Source: Pyrodictiaceae archaeon
Lineage (GTDB): Archaea > Thermoproteota > Thermoprotei_A > Sulfolobales > Pyrodictiaceae
Direction of reading: 5' to 3'
Length of the DNA: 6,367 nt
Assembly: GCA_027046105.1 (NCBI GenBank)
Contig: JALTZQ010000153.1
Coordinates: forward strand, 1-6,367
The translations under genes were made by a program, and so were the position numbers. The notes below the pieces were generated by a model, which was not told where the DNA came from, ran no database searches, and saw only the letters and a program-made list of their open reading frames with translations. This document shows positions 1 through 4,247 of the stretch, piece after piece (the stretch's first letter is position 1; every line of letters begins with the position of its first letter).

Positions 1-96
1 CTTATAACGATCATCCCCTGGAAGTACGACAACTTCAGGAACACAACGTATAAAGGTCAGACACGATAAAAGCACAAATGTACTTCTTGTGAACAT
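1..96 (-). CDS. Partial reading frame with hydrophobic N-terminus, runs off left edge
   Basis: An ATG at 96-94 opens a frame of 32 codons that stays open to the window edge. The N-terminus reads MFTRSTFVLLSCLTFIRC and then turns polar (PEVVVLPGDDRYK). This resembles a short signal peptide or membrane anchor followed by an extracellular domain. It begins 16 bases after the HEPN stop codon, so it could be a third gene of the same transcript. The upstream sequence GGGGTTGACC is only a weak ribosome-site match. I do not recognise a family. Thirty-two open codons are weak evidence; the call rests on position, the ATG and the hydrophobic-then-polar pattern. Confidence 0.33.
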   Translation of the reverse strand, partial: MFTRSTFVLLSCLTFIRCVPEVVVLPGDDRYK

Positions 97-112
97 AGGT
101 CAACCCCTTCCC

Positions 113-553
113 TTAGCCTAGCTTCTCGCCAGCCAATTGTTCATAAAGCTTCAATACCGTTTGTGCAACTTCTTCAGCCCACCTAAGTGCTTCCGTTGCA
201 TCATCTCTATCATAGAGCTCTTCTGGCGGTAAACCCGTTTCTGCATCACCATACATTGCTGGTTCACGTTCCCTACGCAACCTCCTCGACACTCTAGCTA
301 GCCATGGTATTCTCTCTCGGAACCATGCAGGAAACCTCTTCTCCTCCCTCCGGAGTATAGGACCTACATCGTGCCATTTAGGCGGCTCCACGCCCACCAA
401 ACGCAATGAGGCCTTAAGCAGCAACTCTACAGCCTCTTGACACTGTCTAATGACGTATGGATAATTCCTTGTCGTCTCCAACGCTTCTCTCGCATGACGA
501 ATCCTCTCTAGCGCCTGCCTGATATATGATTTCGCCATAACAGTATTCTTCAT
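113..553 (-). CDS. HEPN domain protein (HepT-like partner of MNT)
   Basis: A 146-aa all-helical HEPN-domain protein (PF05168-like). The family signature spans about residues 37-67: QEAVELLLKASL, then a G-x-x-PP turn, then HD at 61-62. In MNT/HEPN toxin-antitoxin modules the HEPN protein is usually an RNase toxin, which the nucleotidyltransferase neutralises by adding AMP to a tyrosine. No Rx4-6H catalytic motif is visible here: His20 and His61 have no arginine at the required spacing. Tyr101, in the arginine-rich segment at about 90-103 (ending EPAMYGD), is the best candidate for the modified residue; that is inference. The start ATG shares ATGA with the MNT stop codon, and GGAGAGGTCAT (560-570) is a good ribosome site. 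A second ATG at codon 6 is possible. Translation is probably coupled to the MNT gene. Cytoplasmic. Confidence 0.9.
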   Translation of the reverse strand: MKNTVMAKSYIRQALERIRHAREALETTRNYPYVIRQCQEAVELLLKASLRLVGVEPPKWHDVGPILRREEKRFPAWFRERIPWLARVSRRLRREREPAMYGDAETGLPPEELYDRDDATEALRWAEEVAQTVLKLYEQLAGEKLG

Positions 554-1059
554 ACCTCTATGACCTCTCCAGGCTCATAATCCTCCTTTAAAACCCAATA
601 CCATTTCCTGCCCAACTTAACCCTCTTAGCACCTAATTCACGTAGCCTAGCAGCAACCTCTCCCAAGACCCTCTCCATGAAACCACCCTTATCATACACT
701 ATCACGCCATCAACAGTCATATCAAGATATAATGGTCTATGCCTTGCCGCCTCCTCGGGCGTTAAAAGAATCGGCGAAAAATCAATGTTATAGCCACGCC
801 CTCTAAGATCCTCCAAATAGTGTTCAACATACCGCTCCGCTTGCTCAAACAACTCCTGCCTCTTCAGCCTCCGACGAGGAAGACTCTCAACAACCACTAG
901 TACATCAATATCACTCCCTAGTGTAGGCTCACCACGAGCCACAGAACCATAAACCACAACCGAGACTAGTTTCTCTCCAAAAACCCTCCTTAAACCCTCA
1001 AGTAGAACCACTAGAACACCCCGATAAGGCTCACTAATATGCTCTAAACCCTTCCTCAC
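550..1059 (-). CDS. MNT-type minimal nucleotidyltransferase (MntA-like antitoxin)
   Basis: A 169-aa protein of the pol-beta-like minimal nucleotidyltransferase superfamily. The signature GS-x10-D-x-D is exact: Gly38-Ser39, Asp50 and Asp52, inside YGSVARGEPTLGSDIDVLVV. Asp93 (NIDFSPI) fits the third metal-binding acidic residue. Known relatives paired with HEPN proteins transfer AMP from ATP to a tyrosine of the HEPN toxin; that role is inferred here from the pairing. The start is GTG at 1059, chosen because GGGGAG (1067-1072) lies 7 bases upstream and an in-frame stop follows at 1084-1086. The gene is first of the pair and overlaps the HEPN gene by ATGA (550-553). The C-terminus is basic (about 140-160). 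The full set of active-site residues suggests an active enzyme. Confidence 0.93.
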   Translation of the reverse strand: MRKGLEHISEPYRGVLVVLLEGLRRVFGEKLVSVVVYGSVARGEPTLGSDIDVLVVVESLPRRRLKRQELFEQAERYVEHYLEDLRGRGYNIDFSPILLTPEEAARHRPLYLDMTVDGVIVYDKGGFMERVLGEVAARLRELGAKRVKLGRKWYWVLKEDYEPGEVIEV

Positions 1060-1347
1060 ACTCAGTCTCCCCGACCCACCACTCTACCCAGTAAGCACGA
1101 CGAGAAACAATCAGTGTATTCCACCCTCCCCTGGCACCCTATCACAGTAGCCTAAAGCTCCCTATACATAGATAGCCTACTCAACTAAACCATTCACTCC
1201 AGCCCCACATATTCATATAATAGCTTACATCGCCCCGTTTTCTCAGAAGGTTTCAACCTGAACACGGCCTAACATCCCCCAAACAACAGCCCCTTCCAAC
1301 ACATACCACCACTATCTTCTCCATTGGTTACTCCTATCATGTCAGCA
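1060..1347. other. Gene-poor leader region upstream of the MNT/HEPN pair
   Basis: No convincing long gene. On the minus strand a 23-codon frame (ATG at 1324, stop at 1253-1255) begins MEKIVVVCVGRGCC. It has GGAG six bases upstream and a TTTATTA box about 29 bases upstream (1350-1356). It could be a leader peptide or a gene fragment. Further minus-strand TATA-like motifs occur near 1211-1217 (TTATATG) and about 1160-1170 (ATGTATAGGG); either could drive the MNT/HEPN pair with a leader of roughly 80-150 bases. I see nothing else supportable here. Confidence 0.3.
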
Positions 1348-1358
1348 TTAATAAATAG
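1346..1358 (-). promoter_or_regulatory. Putative box A promoter toward MNT/HEPN
   Basis: On the minus strand the sequence CTATTTATTAATG contains a TTTATTA element. A start site about 26 bases downstream would fall near 1327, almost at the ATG at 1324. It could produce either a leaderless short message or a long-leader transcript continuing into the MNT/HEPN pair. Assigned by motif and spacing only. Confidence 0.3.
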
Positions 1359-1503
1359 CGGGAATACTTGAAAACCTTCTAACACTAAAATGAATCCCCA
1401 CCTCCTGGGCCTCTTCCCTTAGAATCCGCTTTGCTCTCTCAGTAGCTCCCATAAACGCCTATGCTGCCGAATTCGAAACATCCTCATGGTACATGGTTAA
1501 CAC
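1348..1503 (-). pseudogene. Broken reading frame, protein-like, interrupted by one amber codon
   Basis: Read on the minus strand from GTG at 1503, the frame encodes MYHEDVSNSAA after three residues. It then meets TAG (1461-1459), continues AF, and runs as MGATERAKRILREEAQEVGI and HFSVRRFSSIPAIY to TAA at 1350-1348. The downstream 34 codons have the charged-helix look of a real protein (ERAKRILREEAQE). The simplest reading is a decayed gene fragment. The downstream ATG at 1452 lacks a good ribosome site. I cannot name the family. The alternatives are chance or a very small intact gene from 1452. Confidence 0.28.
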
Positions 1504-1518
1504 TTAGCACTTCTCAGT

Positions 1519-1542
1519 GTTTTGAGACGTAAGCCTCAAAAC
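1519..1542. repeat. Perfect 8-bp inverted repeat (hairpin)
   Basis: GTTTTGAG (1519-1526) and CTCAAAAC (1535-1542) are exact reverse complements around an 8-base loop. It lies 23 bases before a second perfect hairpin (1566-1590). The pair may be transcript ends of opposing genes, or subterminal hairpins of a lost mobile element. Confidence 0.6.
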
Positions 1543-1565
1543 CTACATCTTGTCGTTTACCATTC

Positions 1566-1590
1566 TACAGCCTAAGGTGCCTAGGCTGTA
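1566..1590. repeat. Perfect 9-bp inverted repeat (hairpin)
   Basis: TACAGCCTA (1566-1574) and TAGGCTGTA (1582-1590) are exact reverse complements around the 7-base loop AGGTGCC. No T-tract follows on either strand, so a simple terminator role is not obvious. Confidence 0.65.
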
Positions 1591-1702
1591 AAGAGCTGAG
1601 CTGTATTCACTTCTTATCTCCAGCCAATGTTGTGGTTTTACCAAATTAGTATCAGATCTTCGATAACTGGGGTCTAGCTGTAGTAATGGAAACAGGAGTT
1701 GA

Positions 1703-1861
1703 GGTGGATTAAGGTTTTTGAGACTTTTCCTAGGAGAGGTAGTTGAAGTGTTAAGGAAGTAGTTAGGATGTGGGCTGGGAGGCATCAGTGTCTAGAGGTG
1801 GCTAACCTTAAACGATCTCATCATAGTCATTGATCTCAGCGAGGACGGATCCAGGATAGTA
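1703..1861 (+). pseudogene. Possible decayed 5' part of the 1862-2281 gene
   Basis: The frame of the downstream gene continues upstream through two amber codons only (1760-1762 and 1793-1795). It reads LRFLRLFLGEVVEVLRK, then LGCGLGGISV, then RWLTLNDLIIVIDLSEDG and SRIVV. The last piece (LIIVIDLSEDGSRIVV) has the strand-turn-strand pattern typical of an RNase-H-like or similar alpha/beta fold. It has no start codon of its own before GTG 1862. The tract is G-rich on the plus strand, unlike its surroundings. This suggests that the protein at 1862-2281 was once longer. Chance is possible for the portion above 1793. Confidence 0.3.
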
Positions 1862-2281
1862 GTGCTAGTAGGTGCTAGAGAGCATATACTGAAGTCTCAA
1901 CGCTTCACAACAATAGCTTCAACACTTAAACATTATAGGGAAGTCCCATCCCCTAGGAAGAAGACCTACCTGAAAGCATTCACCAGAAGGTATACGAAGC
2001 TCTACAACTACCTAGAGATAGCAAGGATATCAGTGTATAGCTTAGAAGCTATGAGTAAGATAAACAAGCTTCTAAGCAAAATCAAACCCGCCCTATCCAT
2101 TGTTGATGACAAGCTCTATAGCGAAATTAGCTACCCGGTAAAGCTTAGGGAGAGCAGAGCCAGGAGGTGTCATCTCGAGAATCTCGTAACCATAGCTGAT
2201 AATCTGGCAAACTATTTCAGGATACTGCTGAAAGAAAATCCTAAGAGGTTCAGGGAGGAGCTTAGAAGATTTGAGAAGTAG
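1862..2281 (+). CDS. Hypothetical basic helical protein, possibly a C-terminal remnant
   Basis: A 139-aa frame starting at GTG 1862, the first usable start after TAG 1793-1795. It is strongly basic and predicted mostly helical. Residues about 14-55 carry many Arg/Lys/Tyr (PRKKTYLKAFTRRYTKLYNY), followed by amphipathic helices at about 58-75, 104-125 and 126-139. No ribosome site precedes the GTG. The frame is open upstream into LNDLIIVIDLSEDGSRIVV, so the true protein may be longer or its 5' end lost. That hairpin followed by basic helices faintly recalls the RNase-H region of TnpB-type proteins. However, no catalytic triad or zinc-finger cysteines are visible, so I do not assign it. The stop codon overlaps the first base of the structured element at 2281. 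Confidence 0.45.
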   Translation: MLVGAREHILKSQRFTTIASTLKHYREVPSPRKKTYLKAFTRRYTKLYNYLEIARISVYSLEAMSKINKLLSKIKPALSIVDDKLYSEISYPVKLRESRARRCHLENLVTIADNLANYFRILLKENPKRFREELRRFEK

Positions 2282-2357
2282 GAGGTCGCCGCGTCACGGG
2301 ACCACTCCGCGGATCATATTCCCTCACCGCGGAGCCCACATCCGCGGCGGTTCCTCC
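2281..2357 (+). ncRNA. Strongly structured GC-rich element (candidate RNA or terminator)
   Basis: Nested complementary arms form one long hairpin. GGAGG (2281-2285) pairs with CCTCC (2353-2357). T2286 pairs with G2350 as a wobble beside a TT bulge. CGCCGCG (2287-2293) pairs with CGCGGCG (2343-2349), GGG (2298-2300) with CCC (2335-2337), and CTCCGCGG (2305-2312) with CCGCGGAG (2327-2334), closing a 14-base loop. That is 23 Watson-Crick pairs plus one wobble in 77 bases. In hyperthermophiles, GC-rich islands in ordinary-GC DNA often mark structured RNAs. It begins at the stop of the upstream frame and has no T-tract after it. Strand is assumed from the upstream gene; the fold is nearly as good on the other strand. 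Confidence 0.5.
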
Positions 2358-2437
2358 ATCTAAGTTATGTGTTTAATTCTCTATAAATCTTGTCCCTTTA
2401 AGATCTCGTAATCTCTCCAGATCTCTAGCCTCCTACC

Positions 2438-2444
2438 ATATATA
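2438..2444 (+). promoter_or_regulatory. TATA-like box for a leaderless start at 2464
   Basis: ATATATA lies 23 bases (centre to start) upstream of GTG 2464. That distance is about right for an archaeal transcript that begins at or next to its start codon. Assigned from motif and spacing only. Confidence 0.35.
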
Positions 2445-2463
2445 CAGTGGTTATGTATGGATA

Positions 2464-2598
2464 GTGCTAGGGACAACCTCCCCGCTCCAAGGGCTTGAAA
2501 CCTCCCGGGAAATGTTTGTTGCCTTAGCACTACTAGCCTTTACTGCATTTTCACTTGCACTCGTAGACTTGGCCAAGTATAGGCTACGTTGGTACTAG
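2464..2598 (+). CDS. Small one-helix membrane protein, or ABC-permease C-terminal remnant
   Basis: A 44-codon frame from GTG 2464; an internal ATG at 2512 would give 28 aa. A short polar head (LGTTSPLQGLETSRE) is followed by a clean membrane span (FVALALLAFTAFSLALVDLA) and a basic aromatic tail (KYRLRWY). From memory, this order strongly resembles the C-terminus of NitT/TauT-type ABC transporter permeases, which end in a last helix and a Leu-x-Arg-Arg...Arg-Trp tail. It could be the surviving end of a deleted permease gene. The TATA-like box 23 bases upstream instead supports an expressed leaderless small protein. There is no ribosome site, as expected for a leaderless message. The frame stays open upstream of 2464, which fits the remnant reading. 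Confidence 0.4.
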   Translation: MLGTTSPLQGLETSREMFVALALLAFTAFSLALVDLAKYRLRWY

Positions 2599-2708
2599 TT
2601 AAACCCATCAATAAACCGGAATAATACATCATGATTGCGTCTCCCAGCCACTGCAGACACCGCACAATCGGACCTACATGATACTGGTTAAATCTCCCAG
2701 CGGTAAAG
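2599..2708. other. Short noncoding stretch
   Basis: I see no gene, promoter or repeat here apart from the start of the inverted repeat at 2702. It separates the convergent small frames at 2464-2598 (plus) and 2709-2882 (minus). Confidence 0.4.
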
Positions 2709-2730
2709 TTAACCGCCAGTTAACTTCACC
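2702..2730. repeat. 12-bp inverted repeat with two GTTAAC sites
   Basis: GGTAAAGTTAAC (2702-2713) and GTTAACTTCACC (2719-2730) are reverse complements at 11 of 12 positions, with loop CGCCA. Each arm contains the palindrome GTTAAC (2708-2713 and 2719-2724), spaced 11 bases or about one helical turn. It overlaps the end of the 2709-2882 frame. It could be an RNA 3'-end hairpin or a binding site for a dimeric regulator; no T-tract follows on either strand. Confidence 0.6.
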
Positions 2731-2882
2731 ATCGGGCAGCAATCCCCCGCACCAATACCAAGACCAACCATTACGTGTTGAAACACATACCCGCCATAAG
2801 CCAGCCACATAACATGGATGCATTGTATCCTAAAAGCCAAGAACGAATCAATAGCATACATCAATAAGTAGAGAAACAACAT
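2709..2882 (-). CDS. Putative small membrane protein (57 aa)
   Basis: The frame starts at ATG 2882, 3 bases after an in-frame TGA, and ends at TAA 2711-2709. The product begins MLFLYLLMYAIDSFLAF. It continues with a hydrophobic middle (CIHVMWLAYGGYVFQH), then a glycine-rich segment (VMVGLGIGAGD), Cys48-Cys49-Pro50 and MVKLTGG. It would make one or two membrane spans. A TTTATA box (2913-2918, minus strand) lies about 32 bases upstream of the ATG, giving an almost leaderless message; there is no ribosome site. No family recognised. Caution: this strand is T/G-rich here, which alone favours hydrophobic and glycine codons. A second ATG is at codon 8. Confidence 0.32.
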   Translation of the reverse strand: MLFLYLLMYAIDSFLAFRIQCIHVMWLAYGGYVFQHVMVGLGIGAGDCCPMVKLTGG

Positions 2883-3270
2883 CAATCAAAGAGGCAAACA
2901 ACACAACGGTAGTATAAACTGTAAACAAAAATAAATAATAGATGTCAGTCACAATTAGGATAGAAAGGCTAACAGAGGGAGTACGAGTCAAGCACCCGTC
3001 TATACCCCAAACCAGGACACATACGTTGCAAGTAAACCTAGACCATAGCAACTAAAGCGATAAGATACCAATCAGAAAAGAAATGAACACATGCACTTGG
3101 GCCCAGCCCATAAATGGTTGAACACTGGATCAGAACTAGCGGGAGCTAGCCCAAACACCACCACCACTAAGACAAGTATAGAAAACACGTAACACCGTTT
3201 GCCACGTCAAGCAGGGTCGATCTAAGCCAATAAGCCAGCTAGAACCTAAACAGTATAAACAAGCCTAAAT
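2883..3270. other. Gene-poor A/C-rich stretch (plus strand)
   Basis: I find no convincing gene. A 38-codon minus-strand frame (GTG 3188 to TGA 3074-3072) reads like a signal peptide: FSILVLVVVVFGLAPASSDP followed by VFNHLWAGPKC. It has no ribosome site and the nearest TATA-like box is about 65 bases away. Hydrophobic minus-strand frames are expected here because the minus strand is T/G-rich. Palindromes TGGGCCCA (near 3098-3105) and GGGAGCTAGCCC (3141-3152, imperfect) are also present. Confidence 0.3.
2912..2918 (-). promoter_or_regulatory. TTTATAC box A for the 57-aa frame
   Basis: The minus-strand sequence TTTATAC matches the usual crenarchaeal box A. The predicted transcript start is near 2889, a few bases before ATG 2882. 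A near-identical box (TTTATACT, reverse complement of agtataaa) occurs at 3252-3259 on the same strand. Confidence 0.4.
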
Positions 3271-3550
3271 TAGTCGATGGTATTAAATAATATAATGTTA
3301 AACTACACTATAATTGCATTCATGTTATTTCCTAAGGTAGAAGCTTGGTGAAAAACAGTAATACATTAAGGTTCACAGCTATATGGCGTGTCCCTGTTTG
3401 GGCTAGCCCAGATACTAGCCTGGAAACGTATTATATGTGTATAACTATATAGATTGTTGTAAAATGTTATGCTTAATGACTGTTTATAACCATATAAGCT
3501 ATGGCTAAATACCTTCAACTCTATAAAGGGTATTACAGCATTGGAATGCG
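3271..3550. other. AT-rich noncoding region at a composition switch
   Basis: An AT-rich tract with runs such as tattaaataatataatg (about 3281-3297) and several TATA-like motifs (3482-3488, 3521-3528). A 12-bp perfect palindrome TGGGCTAGCCCA sits at 3399-3410, and TGGAAACG at 3421-3428 matches part of the Sulfolobus ORB core as I remember it. The plus strand is A/C-rich to the left and G/T-rich to the right. No gene is supported. It is a candidate for a replication-linked site; see findings. Confidence 0.35.
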
Positions 3551-3769
3551 TTGCTCCGGAGTGAGGATTATGAGCTAGATCTCTATCCCGTCGGGTATAG
3601 CTACTGTGCTGAAACTGTATTACTGTTTCTGATCGATCTGATGTTTTCCTTATTTCTCGGGATTCCATTGTTCGTCGTCGGTTTATTAATCCTCTTTTGC
3701 GTGTTTTGTTTTACTGTTGGATACTTTGTTATGCTTGTCGTTTTGCGGTTTGTTGTCTTGTTTCTCTAG
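3551..3769 (+). CDS. Putative membrane protein (72 aa), low confidence
   Basis: TTG 3551 opens a 72-codon frame. The polar head (LRSEDYELDLYPVGYSYC) is followed by about 48 almost entirely hydrophobic residues that could form two spans (about 23-45 and 47-72). A TATA-like element CTATAAAG (3521-3528) lies about 26 bases upstream, fitting a leaderless TTG start. Against it, the plus strand is T-rich here and any frame would read as hydrophobic, there is no ribosome site, and no family is recognised. The head, which lies before the T-rich part, is the only protein-like evidence. It would be convergent with the 117-aa gene at 3814-4167. Confidence 0.25.
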   Translation: MLRSEDYELDLYPVGYSYCAETVLLFLIDLMFSLFLGIPLFVVGLLILFCVFCFTVGYFVMLVVLRFVVLFL

Positions 3770-3813
3770 CGTCATATGATATCGTTGTTCTCCATCAAGT
3801 GTTCTTGTCTTTT

Positions 3814-4167
3814 CTATTGTGTTGTTGGTGTATTGTCTGGTGTACTAGTTGATTCACCGAGTTTTTCTCTACATGTTTGATCGATTAGTTGTGATATTTC
3901 TTTTGTGGTTTTTCTGCATATGATTTCATAGACTAGGAGGCCGCGCTCGCGTAGTCTCTGGTAGTGTGCTTTATTTAGTATTGTAGCTAGGATGGCTGGT
4001 TCTCCATGTTCATCCATAGTCTCTCCTATCACTATGAGGTATCTTCCGTCTTTTAGCTTGTGGGCGGCAAAGGTGGATACTTGTACTGCTGCCATGTTGA
4101 GCATTATTCTTTCCGCGTCATCGGGATGTATGAGGAGTACTTTAATCTGGGCTTCCTGGTTTTCCAT
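3814..4167 (-). CDS. Conserved-looking 117-aa protein of unknown function
   Basis: A soluble alpha/beta-type protein. A strand (QIKVLLIHP, about 7-15) is followed by a helix with DDAERIMLNMAA (about 16-27). Next come a strand pair around GRYLIVIGE (41-49) and PAILATIL (57-64), a basic helix (about 65-76), LLVYEII (77-83) and a helix to about 103. The polar tail STSTPDNTPTT is probably disordered. No catalytic motif, membrane segment or known domain is recognised. The start is firm: GGGAGGGTGA precedes ATG 4167 by about 7 bases. It lies 74 bases after the hydrolase stop on the same strand. It could be third in that operon but more likely has its own promoter in the gap. Codon use resembles its neighbours. 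Confidence 0.8.
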   Translation of the reverse strand: MENQEAQIKVLLIHPDDAERIMLNMAAVQVSTFAAHKLKDGRYLIVIGETMDEHGEPAILATILNKAHYQRLRERGLLVYEIICRKTTKEISQLIDQTCREKLGESTSTPDNTPTTQ

Positions 4168-4219
4168 GTTTGTTCACCCTCCCTGTTTCTACTGGCTCTT
4201 GTGGGTGCTGGTTTTGGCT

Positions 4220-4247
4220 AGTATAAGGATCTGTGTAGCGTTTATAG
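4220..4247 (-). promoter_or_regulatory. Candidate promoters for the 117-aa gene
   Basis: On the minus strand CCTATAAAC (4239-4247) overlaps the hydrolase stop codon and CTTATAC (4220-4226) follows about 20 bases later. With a 26-base spacing they would start transcripts near 4217 or 4197, leaving leaders of about 30-50 bases that include the strong ribosome site. Confidence 0.4.

Noticed and set aside
1543..1785. 80-codon minus-strand frame
   Set aside because: Proline/serine-rich with no domain look and no ribosome site. The plus strand of this tract carries the better protein-like fragments.
1790..1826. ATGATGA followed by CTGA on the minus strand, a box C/D sRNA-like pattern
   Set aside because: Only one C-like and one D-like box are present at poor spacing; no complete C-D'-C'-D arrangement.
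2848..3051. 67-codon hydrophobic minus-strand frame starting at TTG
   Set aside because: Hydrophobicity is expected from T/G-rich composition, there is no promoter at a suitable distance and no ribosome site, and it overlaps the better-supported frame at 2709-2882.
3501..3578. 25-codon plus-strand frame beginning MAKYLQLYKGYYS
   Set aside because: The TATA-like box is only about 15 bases upstream, there is no ribosome site, and the frame is very short.
3366..3668. 100-codon minus-strand frame
   Set aside because: Sequence is not protein-like (scattered His/Ser/Arg/Tyr), has no start signals, and crosses the AT-rich noncoding tract.
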